From NCBI GenBank assembly GCA_026415135.1, contig JAOAHS010000026.1, forward strand, positions 1-64,000: a DNA stretch of 64,000 nucleotides, written 5' to 3'. This document shows positions 24,496 to 33,301 of the stretch, one piece after another (position 1 is the stretch's first letter; each line of letters starts with the position of its first letter). The notes below the pieces were generated by a model. It was not told where the DNA came from. It did no database searches and saw only the letters and a program-made list of their open reading frames with translations. The position numbers and the translations under genes are program-made. This DNA is from Calditerrivibrio sp. GTDB taxonomy: Bacteria; Chrysiogenota; Deferribacteres; Deferribacterales; Calditerrivibrionaceae.

Positions 24496-24926
24496 TATCT
24501 CCCTCCGTCTTCTGTTAGTGTTATATAGACAAACTCTTTAGGTAGACGTTTGAAAATGACTTTAAAAACACCATCTTCGAACGATGCTTCAATATGCTTG
24601 GTATCAACTTTTACAGGTAACTTTACTATTCTTCTAAAGGGGTTTGAGTTCCTTTCAACCCTTAAATAGTTATAGTTGTCGGCTTTTGGGGGACGAACTA
24701 TCCCTTCTAATACCAACAAGTCCTCGTATAAATATATTTTGACATTTTCCCTTTTTACACCAGCAAGCTCCACCCAGACGACTACAGAATCGTTTCTAAG
24801 ACTAATATCCACAGGAGGGAAATGGCCATGTTCTAAAAGCTCTTTTGTTCTTTTAGTAAATTTTGTTACTTCATTTGCAAGACCATGAATAAGAACAATC
24901 TTTTCTATAGAGGAAAGCTCGTCCAT
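24495..24926 (-). CDS. Hsp20/alpha-crystallin small heat-shock protein
   Basis: The 143-residue protein has a central alpha-crystallin domain (VDISLRNDSVVVWVELAG, LYEDLLVLEG, RRIVKLPVKVD, ASFEDGVFKVIFKR) with the usual L-rich beta strands. The IxI-type tail is short or absent, ending YITLTEDGGR. It prevents aggregation of unfolded proteins. It shares its stop region with the lon start, and no CIRCE-like element was seen upstream. Confidence 0.88.
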   Translation of the reverse strand: MDELSSIEKIVLIHGLANEVTKFTKRTKELLEHGHFPPVDISLRNDSVVVWVELAGVKRENVKIYLYEDLLVLEGIVRPPKADNYNYLRVERNSNPFRRIVKLPVKVDTKHIEASFEDGVFKVIFKRLPKEFVYITLTEDGGR

Positions 24927-24933
24927 ATGAACC

Positions 24934-25791
24934 TCAACAGTATTTACTTAAAATCTTTTTAAAATCCTCTTTAATATCTTCTCTATTTAGGGCAAAATGT
25001 ACTGTGGCTTCCAAGTAACCCAATTTATTGCCACAGTCAAATCTTGTTCCTTCATAAATATATCCATAGCTACCTGATTTTTCGGTAACTTTTTTTATCG
25101 CATCGGTTAACTGAATTTCACCATGAGTCATATCACATTCGGCGATCGATTTCAATACTTCTTTGGTTAGTATGTATCGTCCAATGATGGCATAGTTTGA
25201 TGGTGGGTTTGCTTTGGGTTTTTCCACCATACCTTTTAGTCTAAAAAACCTCTCATCTATTTTTTCAGCTATATCCACAATACCGTATTTATATGTCTCT
25301 GATGGAGGAACCTCTGTTATGGCTAAAACAGGTGCTTTGATCTCTTCAAACTTTTCGATGAGCTGGGCTGTAACGGATCTCCTGTAGCTTATGATATCAT
25401 CTGGCAAAATAACAACAAAAGGGTCATCACCGAGAACATCCCTTGCGCAATAGATGGCATGGCCAAGCCCTTTTTGTTCTTTTTGCCTAACTGTTATGAA
25501 ATCACACATTTCACTTATTTTAGATAATATTTCGTATTCCCTCTCTTTTTTAGACTCCTTAAGAGCTATTTCAAGTTCGATGGACTTATCAAAGTGATCT
25601 TCTATGGCTCTTTTAAACCTCCCTGTTATAAATATTATCTCTTCTACACCTGCTTCTACAGCCTCCTCAACGGCGTATTGAATCAATGGTTTGTCGATGA
25701 GGGTTATCATCTCTTTTGGTATTGCTTTTGTAGCTGGTAGCATCCTTGTACCAAAACCTGCAACTGGAAAAACTGCTTTTCTTATCTTCAT
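24934..25791 (-). CDS. galU: UTP-glucose-1-phosphate uridylyltransferase
   Basis: The 285-residue protein begins RKAVFPVAGFGTRMLPATK, the nucleotide-binding signature of GalU, with IPKEMITLIDKPLIQYAVEE and FVVILPDDII following. It makes UDP-glucose for glycan synthesis. GalT and two GH57 glucan enzymes lie a few kilobases upstream on the same strand, in a separate transcript. A GAGGTG ribosome site precedes the ATG. Confidence 0.96.
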   Translation of the reverse strand: MKIRKAVFPVAGFGTRMLPATKAIPKEMITLIDKPLIQYAVEEAVEAGVEEIIFITGRFKRAIEDHFDKSIELEIALKESKKEREYEILSKISEMCDFITVRQKEQKGLGHAIYCARDVLGDDPFVVILPDDIISYRRSVTAQLIEKFEEIKAPVLAITEVPPSETYKYGIVDIAEKIDERFFRLKGMVEKPKANPPSNYAIIGRYILTKEVLKSIAECDMTHGEIQLTDAIKKVTEKSGSYGYIYEGTRFDCGNKLGYLEATVHFALNREDIKEDFKKILSKYC

Positions 25792-25799
25792 CCATCACC

Positions 25800-26600
25800 T
25801 CAAGAGTATTTTAGAATGATTCCAGCATAACCAACGACCCTATCATAGTCTCCGCTAACAGCGGCACTTGTTGTGTGTTTTAGTAGTTCTGCATTGGTAA
25901 TGTTGAGTTTCTTTGCTATGTATAAGGCTATAGTTGTTGGTATAAAGCCACACATACTTATCTCATTGGATTTAATAGTATTGTAAAGATTTTCTGGAGC
26001 TAAATTGAGAATCTCTTTGATAGCAAGGTTGTCCTTTTGAATAGTTGTTTTTTCATCTTCGAAATGATTGAAATCAGAACTGATAACAAAGGTGATTTCA
26101 TTAAGGATATCCTCTATGGCCTCATATATCTTTTCGGCTACAGTTTTACATTCTTCAAGGCTAAGGTGTGCAATGGTGATAGGTGTTATTGTTATATCGT
26201 TTCTAAGGTATTTTAGCATAGGGGTGATTACTTCTAAGGAATGCTCCTTGAGATGTGCAAGGGTATCTGTTTTAAATCCTTTTGATATGAGTCGTTCTAT
26301 TATTTCTGTATCAGTATCAATATTACCGAAAGGGGTCTCCCAGCTACCTGCAGGATAGATGGATACCCTTTGACCGAAACCTGTATGGTTTGGTCCCATC
26401 AATATGATCCTTTTTTTTAATGAGATGTTCGAAAGTGTCTGAAAAGCTACTTCACCAGAAAACACGTAACCTGCATGGGGAACAATGCAAATTGCAACAT
26501 CTTTTTTTGAAGAACCCCTTTGCCAATTTGTAAACATATTGGCTAATTTTTTGGGGTCAGAGGGGTAAAAATAGTTTTTTACTACAGCTTCCCTGTACAT
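25800..26600 (-). CDS. amrB: AmmeMemoRadiSam system protein B (MEMO1 family)
   Basis: The 266-residue MEMO-family protein begins MYREAVVKNYFYPSD. Typical landmarks are IVPHAGYVFSGEVA (metal-site His in bacterial and archaeal members), LMGPNHTGFG, and FVISSDFNHFED. Related to extradiol dioxygenases, it is named for genomes where it occurs with AMMECR1 and a radical SAM protein, neither of which is adjacent here. A longer frame reaches 26627, but AGGGGG ahead of the ATG at 26600 sets the start. It overlaps the upstream gene by 19 bases. Confidence 0.9.
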   Translation of the reverse strand: MYREAVVKNYFYPSDPKKLANMFTNWQRGSSKKDVAICIVPHAGYVFSGEVAFQTLSNISLKKRIILMGPNHTGFGQRVSIYPAGSWETPFGNIDTDTEIIERLISKGFKTDTLAHLKEHSLEVITPMLKYLRNDITITPITIAHLSLEECKTVAEKIYEAIEDILNEITFVISSDFNHFEDEKTTIQKDNLAIKEILNLAPENLYNTIKSNEISMCGFIPTTIALYIAKKLNITNAELLKHTTSAAVSGDYDRVVGYAGIILKYS

Positions 26601-27382
26601 ATATAACCCCCTATTGATTCGAACCATTTCTTACCAAGATTTATTGAAATATTAAAGAAACTAAAATCGTTTATAAGATAGAGATTGTTTTTTATTTTTT
26701 TTATCATTGGGGAATTGTTTGTGAAGAGTTTGATTTTATCCACTAACTCCATTTTTACATTCTTTAGGAAAGTCTTGGTTATTATATGTTCGAGATATTT
26801 TCCCTTTTCAGAAATAAGAAAAAGGTTTTCTTCATTTATAAAAAACTCTATAGTACTGTTTTCATATTTGACTATTGCATAATCGGTTCCAATAAATTTT
26901 TGTAGATTATCGGCAAGTTTATAAACATGTATAATTTTGTTAAATTTTAAATCTGGAATATCTCTATCTGTTAGATAAGAGGTGAGGTATAGTTTTTTAT
27001 TGTTAAGATACCTGAGGTTGTCTAACTCTTCTTTATAATATATCAAAGCTGGTTCAGAAAGGGGGAATCTGTTTTTTATCAAATAATCTAAAGCAGAGGT
27101 GATATTATTTTTTTTTAAAAAGTTTTTATACAGGAGTCTGTTTAGAAAATTATCGGAATATCTGTAGAATATATCTGGGGGGATAGTAGAGAGCATATCG
27201 AATCTAAAGACGGTATAAGACTCGTTATCTTTATATACCAAACGGTTACCTATTGTTTTAAAGTTTATGTTAGTTTTTACACGTTTTATATTGTAGCCAT
27301 AATTTTCTACATAAGAAGCAATTTTGTTAAGATTTACACTAGGGTTTACAAAAACTATTTCCTCAAATGTATCTAATTTCAT
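26582..27382 (-). CDS. hypothetical protein between mqnE and amrB
   Basis: The 266-residue protein begins MKLDTFEEIVFVNPSVNLNK. It is rich in Lys, Asn, Phe and Tyr and lacks a signal peptide, membrane segments and recognisable motifs. It overlaps mqnE by 20 bases and amrB by 19, which points to tight translational coupling and a genuine gene. The high Asn/Lys content and lack of conserved motifs suggest a fast-evolving lineage-specific protein. A link to menaquinone synthesis through mqnE is only positional. Confidence 0.75.
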   Translation of the reverse strand: MKLDTFEEIVFVNPSVNLNKIASYVENYGYNIKRVKTNINFKTIGNRLVYKDNESYTVFRFDMLSTIPPDIFYRYSDNFLNRLLYKNFLKKNNITSALDYLIKNRFPLSEPALIYYKEELDNLRYLNNKKLYLTSYLTDRDIPDLKFNKIIHVYKLADNLQKFIGTDYAIVKYENSTIEFFINEENLFLISEKGKYLEHIITKTFLKNVKMELVDKIKLFTNNSPMIKKIKNNLYLINDFSFFNISINLGKKWFESIGGYICTGKL

Positions 27383-28370
27383 TATAAAAAGAGTCCCTCT
27401 CTACTGGAGTGAAACCTGCAGATTTTATCATATCTATGAGATCCTGTTCTGTCAATCCCTCTTTAGATGTGGCTCCTGCGGAATGAGTTATTCTCTCTTT
27501 TACGATTGTACCGTCAAGATCATCGGCTCCAAAATAAAGGGCAATTTGGGACGTTCTTTCTCCAAGCATCACCCAATAAGATTTTATATGGGGTATATTA
27601 TCAAGTAAGATACGGGAAATGGCTGTGATTTTTAGGTCCTCTACACCTGTTGACTTTTTAATATTTGATAGAAAAGTATTTTCAGGATGAAAGGATAGAG
27701 GGATGAAAGCATTGAAACCGTTTGTTTTATGTTGTAGTTTTTTTATCCTTGTGAGATGATCGATGATATCATCTTCGGATTCGATATGACCATAAAGCAT
27801 TGTGGCATTTGTTTTTATACCGATATTATGGGCAATCTCCATAATCTCAAGCCACCTTTGGGAAGAGATCTTTTCAGGGCAGATAATCTTCCTTTTGTCT
27901 TCGGCAAATATCTCTGCTCCTCCACCCGGAAGCATATCCAGCCCATGATCTCTTAATCTTTTGAGTACTTTTTCAGTAGTAAAACCAGTTAGCTGTGTGA
28001 AGTAATCAATCTCTACTGCACTAAAAGCCTTTATGGAGATATTAGGAAAGTTTTCTTTGATAGTCTTAAGCATCATACAGTAGTAATCGAATTTTAACTT
28101 TGGGTGAAGACCTCCTACTATATGGACCTCTCTAAGATCGATATCGATGGATCTGATGTAATCCACAATCTCCTGGAGGGAAAACTCATAAGCGTCTGCA
28201 TCAAAATCATCCCTTGCAAAAGCGCAAAACTTACATTTATTTAAACATATATTTGTATAGTTTATGTGTATGTTTTTGATATAAAAGACCTTATCACCCC
28301 AAAGCCCCTTTTTTATTTGATATGCTTTTTGGCCTAAAGGGGTTAGCTCCTCTTTAAAAAGGGACTTCAT
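27363..28370 (-). CDS. mqnE: aminofutalosine synthase MqnE (radical SAM)
   Basis: The 335-residue radical SAM enzyme has the CxxxCxxC cluster site in NICLNKCKFCAF, then VHIVGGLHPKLKFDYY, IKAFSAVEIDYF, LPGGGAEIF and TNATMLYGHIE, the MqnE rather than MqnC pattern. It joins adenosine to the product of MqnA in the futalosine pathway to menaquinone, used for anaerobic or microaerobic respiration. MqnA/C/D are not in the window. It overlaps the upstream regulator gene by four bases. Confidence 0.93.
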   Translation of the reverse strand: MKSLFKEELTPLGQKAYQIKKGLWGDKVFYIKNIHINYTNICLNKCKFCAFARDDFDADAYEFSLQEIVDYIRSIDIDLREVHIVGGLHPKLKFDYYCMMLKTIKENFPNISIKAFSAVEIDYFTQLTGFTTEKVLKRLRDHGLDMLPGGGAEIFAEDKRKIICPEKISSQRWLEIMEIAHNIGIKTNATMLYGHIESEDDIIDHLTRIKKLQHKTNGFNAFIPLSFHPENTFLSNIKKSTGVEDLKITAISRILLDNIPHIKSYWVMLGERTSQIALYFGADDLDGTIVKERITHSAGATSKEGLTEQDLIDMIKSAGFTPVERDSFYNEIRYI

Positions 28371-29779
28371 ATGATCTTTGTCCTTTTAAGTGAGCTTTTA
28401 AAGGCTAATACAATCTCTTTATCAAACTGGGTACCTGTGCACCTATCCAGCTCTTCTATGGCTTGTATTGGTGTCCTTTTGGGTCTATAGCTTCTATCTG
28501 TGGTCATGGCGTCATAGGAGTCAGCTACAGCTAAGATCTTTGCCCCTATTGGGATCTCTTTGTCGGTAAGACCATATGGGTAACCAGTCCCGTCAAGTTT
28601 TTCATGATGAAACAAAACATAGTAAGGAACATCACCCAAAAATTTAATGGGCTCAAGGATCTCTTTTCCGTATATGGAGTGCTTTTTTATTTCCTCAAAT
28701 TCTGAACTAGACAGCTTATCTGGTTTTACAATTATATATGTATCTACTCCTATTTTACCAATATCGTGGAGAAGACCTGCATAAGTCATATATTTTGCAA
28801 ACTCGCTGTTAAACTTCATCTCTTCTACTATCATCATACTATAACGCTTGACATTTTCCGAGTGTCCCCTGGTGTAACTATCCTTTGCATCGACGGCATT
28901 AGATAGTGATAGGATTGTTTGAAGGTAACCATCAGATAGATCCAGAAACGATAATGAATTTTGCAGAGCTAAAGAGACCTGTCCCACATAGGTGTTTAGT
29001 AGATGTTTTTTGATGTTGCTAAATTTTTTCTTTGCGTCAAAGTATACTGTGAATATACCCCATAAACCTTGCTTTGCATACATCGGAAATACAATAGCAG
29101 TATAGAAGCCGCCTGTATCTCTTTTAATTATAAACTCGTAACTACTAGATGTACTAAATATCAAAAGTGCTTTTTTTGCATAAAGCTCTTCATCGATATA
29201 TTCGATTATTTTAGGGTCAGCATTTTGAAAACTGATTTTTCTATGGAAGAGCTTTATATAAAAACCTTCAAGGTTAAATTCACCAATCAGTTTTTTATGG
29301 ATTTCAAGTAGTATCTCCTCTTGGGATAAGGTGGAAGAGAGAAATTTGGCAGATTCATATATAGAAATCACATCCTGTAGAAGCGCCACTTCTTTTTTTA
29401 ATTTTTTCGATTCGAGTGCTCTGCTGATTTTGGAGTTTACGTCATTTACATTAAAAGGTTTTGTAATGTAATCGTCGGCTCCCATTCTGAGGGATTCTAT
29501 TGCTGTTTCAAGGCTTGGATATCCAGTGATGATGATTACAATCTTTTCTGGATACTTATCTTTTATCAGTTTTAGAAGTGTTATGCCATCCATGTCAGGC
29601 ATTTTTATATCTGTAAGGATTACGTCTATTGAATCTGCTTTATTGTCTAAGATTGCTAGTGCTTCAAATCCATTTGAGGCTTCTAAAAAACCATATTTCT
29701 CCTCTTCCAGAATAAGCCTGACACTATCCCTTATATAGTCTTCATCATCTACAACAAGTACATTTATTTCACTAGACAT
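28367..29779 (-). CDS. response regulator with HD-GYP c-di-GMP phosphodiesterase domain
   Basis: The 470-residue protein has an N-terminal receiver (D57 phospho-acceptor in VILTDIKMPDMDG), a middle region of about 150 residues that is GAF-like by position, and a C-terminal HD-GYP domain with TRGHSENVKRYS, LLHDIGKIG, HHEKLDGTGYPYGL and ADSYDAMTTDRSYR. All metal-ligand motifs are present, so active c-di-GMP hydrolysis is expected. It is the first gene after a strong promoter at 29803-29831 and leads the operon running to the CheW-CheZ gene. Confidence 0.93.
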   Translation of the reverse strand: MSSEINVLVVDDEDYIRDSVRLILEEEKYGFLEASNGFEALAILDNKADSIDVILTDIKMPDMDGITLLKLIKDKYPEKIVIIITGYPSLETAIESLRMGADDYITKPFNVNDVNSKISRALESKKLKKEVALLQDVISIYESAKFLSSTLSQEEILLEIHKKLIGEFNLEGFYIKLFHRKISFQNADPKIIEYIDEELYAKKALLIFSTSSSYEFIIKRDTGGFYTAIVFPMYAKQGLWGIFTVYFDAKKKFSNIKKHLLNTYVGQVSLALQNSLSFLDLSDGYLQTILSLSNAVDAKDSYTRGHSENVKRYSMMIVEEMKFNSEFAKYMTYAGLLHDIGKIGVDTYIIVKPDKLSSSEFEEIKKHSIYGKEILEPIKFLGDVPYYVLFHHEKLDGTGYPYGLTDKEIPIGAKILAVADSYDAMTTDRSYRPKRTPIQAIEELDRCTGTQFDKEIVLAFKSSLKRTKII

Positions 29780-29802
29780 AATTCACCACTTTATTTTTTA
29801 AA

Positions 29803-29831
29803 ATTATACAAAATTCCTGAAAAAGAATCAA
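29803..29831 (-). promoter_or_regulatory. sigma-70 promoter of the HD-GYP to CheW-CheZ operon
   Basis: On the minus strand TTGATT (29831-29826) is followed after 17 bases by a perfect TATAAT (29808-29803), 24 bases before the ATG at 29779. Confidence 0.75.
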
Positions 29832-29851
29832 CGATTTCTTGTATGATTGTC

Positions 29852-31426
29852 TTATTTGCTGTATATTCTGAAGTCCATCTCCTGAAAAATACTATTTTTA
29901 TGTTCCAGTTTTGTGAGATATTCAAAGTCTATTTCGGTGTTTAACATGTTTTCAAGTTTGAGAAAGTTAAAAATATGTTCCTTTTCCCTCAGTGTGGCAT
30001 ATTCAGTGGCTGTTCGGGTTGTCATTAGAAATGCCCAGTCGCTACTTTGTGCCAGTAATAGTTCTCTTGCCATCTGGTTCAAGACTCTTTGAATATTAGG
30101 GTCCGAAGAATGTTTGAATCTTGTAGCATAATCCACCATTTTATCGGCTATAATTTTCAGATGTTTGTATATCCACTCATTCCCCTCATTAAGCCAGACA
30201 CCATAGTACCCTTTATCACCCCAGGATGAGGGATTTATTTCTAAAACCTGGTTTGTGTTGTATTCATTTAAATATTCCATAGGCGTGATGGCTTTTACAA
30301 CATTACTCTTACTCATAAATCTGAACAGGTTGTACAAAAATTCTGGTCCTTCAAACCACCAGTGACCAAAAAGCTCTGCATCATAAGGAGAAACTACAAG
30401 GGGTTTTCTATCCATATAGTTTGTAAGTTCTAATACCTGCTTTTCTCTTTCTTTTAGGAAATGTTTAGCATGTTGTTCTACTTTGGCTAAAGCGTGTTCC
30501 CGTATGTAATATTCTTTATAATCACTTGTTCCTGTTACCCTGTGGTATTTGATACCAGTGAATACCCTTGTTCCATCCGGACATATGTAAGGTTTGATAT
30601 AGTCGTATTCCAGATCAAACCCTATATCCCTGTAAAAATCCCTATAATCGAAGTCTCCTGGATACCCTTCTTTAGAGCTCCAAACCTGCTTAGAGGAACT
30701 AAAGTCTCTAGCAAATACTGCAACCCCCGATTCAGTATAAACAGGTGCATATACACCATATCTGGGTTTAGGTTTGCCAAAGATTACCCCGTGGGTATCT
30801 GTAAAAAAGTATCTTATACCATATTCATCAAGTATTTTGTCTAAACCTTTGTAATAGGCGCACTCAGGTAACCAGATACCTTCAGGTTTACAGCCGAAGT
30901 GTTTGTTGTAGTTGTTTACGGCAATCTCTATCTGGGCACGAACTGCTTTTTCGTTAAAACTCATAAAGGGTAGAAAACCATGTGTGGCACCACATGTGGT
31001 TATCTCTATAAAACCGAGCTCTTTAAAACGCTTGTATTCCTTAAGGATATCCCAATTAAGATCTTCCAGAAAATGTTTGGTAAACTGGAAAAGGTCCCTG
31101 TAAAATAAGGATAATTTATTCAACTGATAATCATAGCTTGTTCTTTTTATCTCTTTGGAACTAAGTTCTATCATTCTATCTAAATGTTTTTGATATTTCT
31201 CTATCAAAATGGGGTCTCTTAGCATTTCACATAGAGGCGGTGTCATACTTATTGTTAGTCTGAAATCTATTTTGTTTGCTTCAAGTTGTCTTAAGTATTT
31301 TAAAAGGGGTACATAACATTCTGTAATAGCTTCAAAAAGCCAATGCTCCTCTAAAAAATAATCATACTCAGGGTGTTTTACGAAAGGTAAATGGGAATGA
31401 AGTACTAATAACCAATAACCATGCAT
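29852..31426 (-). CDS. GH57 1,4-alpha-glucan branching enzyme
   Basis: The 524-residue protein begins MHGYWLLVLHSHLPF. GH57 motif 3 is GIWLPECAYY with likely nucleophile E188. Motif 4 is SPYDAELFGHWWFEG with acid/base D349, matching the branching-enzyme subgroup (TK1436/DUF1957). It introduces alpha-1,6 branches in glycogen-like glucan. A GTG start at 31438 is possible, but GTGGAG lies just ahead of the ATG at 31426 and works better as ribosome site. It follows the DUF4912 gene by two bases. Confidence 0.92.
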   Translation of the reverse strand: MHGYWLLVLHSHLPFVKHPEYDYFLEEHWLFEAITECYVPLLKYLRQLEANKIDFRLTISMTPPLCEMLRDPILIEKYQKHLDRMIELSSKEIKRTSYDYQLNKLSLFYRDLFQFTKHFLEDLNWDILKEYKRFKELGFIEITTCGATHGFLPFMSFNEKAVRAQIEIAVNNYNKHFGCKPEGIWLPECAYYKGLDKILDEYGIRYFFTDTHGVIFGKPKPRYGVYAPVYTESGVAVFARDFSSSKQVWSSKEGYPGDFDYRDFYRDIGFDLEYDYIKPYICPDGTRVFTGIKYHRVTGTSDYKEYYIREHALAKVEQHAKHFLKEREKQVLELTNYMDRKPLVVSPYDAELFGHWWFEGPEFLYNLFRFMSKSNVVKAITPMEYLNEYNTNQVLEINPSSWGDKGYYGVWLNEGNEWIYKHLKIIADKMVDYATRFKHSSDPNIQRVLNQMARELLLAQSSDWAFLMTTRTATEYATLREKEHIFNFLKLENMLNTEIDFEYLTKLEHKNSIFQEMDFRIYSK

Positions 31427-31428
31427 TT

Positions 31429-32148
31429 TTATCTCCACTGACTGTTATTTGTGGAACTAATTTGTTTTTCTAATCTTTTGTATATGTCAAGACTGCTGTA
31501 ATGTCCATCAAAACCTGAAAGGGATAGATGAATAATCTTCTCAATATGGGATTTTACTGTCATGTACACAATGTCATCTTTATCAGAAATCCTTTCACAA
31601 GGCATTTTAAAACTATTGGATACCAATATCGGCTTAAAACCATCCTGATTCTCAATGCCAATCTCTGTCCACGCCTCCTGATCTTCTAATAAATGGTTTA
31701 CAAAAAAATAATTGCCAAAAAGGCCTACTTTTACCTTAGATAGTTCACCAATGTTTTTAGTGACCAATCTTAAGGTGAGTTTGAGGTTGTTTATATTATC
31801 TCCACCTATAAATTCTTCAAGCTTTGCTCGGGTTAATTCCCAGCATACGTAGGCGCGTTTGGCATCGATTGGTAAAAACATAATCATGTCGTAATCATAG
31901 GTCTGAGGCAGGGGGTAGTCTTCTGCTTTGGGAGTAACGACAGGTGTCTTCTGTTCCTTATACTCGTATCCAATATTAGAATCAGGTACAGGATCAAACT
32001 TAGATTGCTCTACTAACTGTTCCATATTTATTTCCTGTTTTAGAGAATTGATTAATTCTTCTTTTGACATTTTGGACCTTCCCTTGATATTTTTGCTTTT
32101 GGCAAGCTCGTAGAGTTCATTTTTACTTAGATTTTCTAAAGATCTCAT
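31429..32148 (-). CDS. DUF4912 protein with N-terminal Rho-N/SAP-like domain
   Basis: The 239-residue protein has an N-terminal helix-extended-loop segment (LSKNELYELAKSKNIKG...MSKEELINSL, about residues 4-40) like Rho-N/SAP motifs, a linker, and a DUF4912 domain (MIMFLPIDAKRAYVCWELT onward). DUF4912 is of unknown function and often sits beside GH57 genes, as it does here. The ATG at 32148 follows a GGAGTGGGAAG ribosome site and is preferred to an upstream GTG at 32157. Confidence 0.85.
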   Translation of the reverse strand: MRSLENLSKNELYELAKSKNIKGRSKMSKEELINSLKQEINMEQLVEQSKFDPVPDSNIGYEYKEQKTPVVTPKAEDYPLPQTYDYDMIMFLPIDAKRAYVCWELTRAKLEEFIGGDNINNLKLTLRLVTKNIGELSKVKVGLFGNYFFVNHLLEDQEAWTEIGIENQDGFKPILVSNSFKMPCERISDKDDIVYMTVKSHIEKIIHLSLSGFDGHYSSLDIYKRLEKQISSTNNSQWR

Positions 32149-32177
32149 TCTTCCCACTCCATTTTGTTTACATATAT

Positions 32178-32206
32178 ATTATAGCATATATTATTTTTTT
32201 TACCAT
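32178..32206 (-). promoter_or_regulatory. extended -10 promoter for the DUF4912-branching enzyme pair
   Basis: On the minus strand TGCTATAAT (32186-32178) is a textbook extended -10, about 30 bases ahead of the start at 32148. The -35 region (ATGGTA at 32206-32201) is poor. The 116-base gap from galT is otherwise AT-rich with no other feature seen. Confidence 0.55.
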
Positions 32207-32273
32207 ATTTTTATAAGAATTTAGCAAAAAATTTACCAGTCTATATTCTTGTAAATCTGTTTAATCTGTCTGT

Positions 32274-33290
32274 TTAAAGTGCATTTTTTAAGATATCTGC
32301 ACATCTTTCAGGCAAAAATGGGTTTATATATACCCCTGTTCCTTTTTCAATGCCCCCAATACGGTTTATTCTTGGTATTAATTCCACGTACCAATGGAAA
32401 AATCTATCGGCATATTTTGAATACTCCATATCTGGGCTATCTATATTGTGACATGTGTTTAGTAGGTTCATATTAAAAGGTGGTTGATCAAGGGCTGTCT
32501 TGTACCTTTGGAATATATCTTTTAATATATCAGAAAGGGCATTCTTTTCCACTTGACTCATCTTTAAAAAGTCGTTTGTATGTTTAAGCGGTATGATATC
32601 TACTTCAAAAGAATGTTTCGAAGCAAAAGGTGATATGGCTACAAAGAAGTCGTTTTTGAGAATGATTCGCTCATTTTTTTCCATTTCGAAATGGATGATA
32701 TCACATATCAGACATCTGTTATTGCTAAAGTAATAATTATACAGGTTTTGCCATATATGTTTTATGTCATTTGGAATAAATGGGAAAGCCAGTATCTGGG
32801 AATGGGGGTGAGACATGGTAGCACCAGCACCTTTGCCACTATTTTTTATCATGGTTATATATTTAAGTCTTATATCTCTTTTTAGGTCTTCTATTCTGAT
32901 AGAGGCAGCGTTTATTAGTCTTACAATATCCTCTTTTGAGTAATCGAAGATCTTTTTATTATGGTCTCTTGTATCTATAATGACCTCGTGGGCACCAAGT
33001 CTTGTACTGGCTGCATAGGGACCGTATTGTTTGATTGTATATTGCTCCTCGACTTTCATTATAGGGTATTTGTTTGGGATGACCCTAAGATGCCAGCTTT
33101 TTTTCCCGTCAATTAGCTCTGTTTCCTCATAAAGGCTATTTGCTGTGTAGTTCTCATTACCGGGGCAAAAAGGGCAGTATTCAGCTGGGTCCTCCTTTTC
33201 CTTGTGGAATACAATATAGTCTCCCCGTTCACCTCTTTCTGGGGCAAAAATAATCCATCTCTTTCTAATAGGATCGAATCTGAAGGACAT
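32274..33290 (-). CDS. galT: galactose-1-phosphate uridylyltransferase
   Basis: The 338-residue HIT-superfamily enzyme has zinc-site Cys in YCPFCPGNE and the active-site HxH in SHPHSQILAFP. Its start, MSFRFDPIRKRWIIFAPERG, is typical of GalT. It exchanges UMP between UDP-glucose and galactose-1-phosphate, or in such clusters may feed ADP/UDP-glucose into glucan. The ATG at 33290 lies 7 bases after GGGAGA and is preferred to a GTG two codons upstream. It follows the GH57 glucanotransferase gene by 11 bases. Confidence 0.94.
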   Translation of the reverse strand: MSFRFDPIRKRWIIFAPERGERGDYIVFHKEKEDPAEYCPFCPGNENYTANSLYEETELIDGKKSWHLRVIPNKYPIMKVEEQYTIKQYGPYAASTRLGAHEVIIDTRDHNKKIFDYSKEDIVRLINAASIRIEDLKRDIRLKYITMIKNSGKGAGATMSHPHSQILAFPFIPNDIKHIWQNLYNYYFSNNRCLICDIIHFEMEKNERIILKNDFFVAISPFASKHSFEVDIIPLKHTNDFLKMSQVEKNALSDILKDIFQRYKTALDQPPFNMNLLNTCHNIDSPDMEYSKYADRFFHWYVELIPRINRIGGIEKGTGVYINPFLPERCADILKNAL

Positions 33291-33301
33291 TATCACTCTC
33301 C

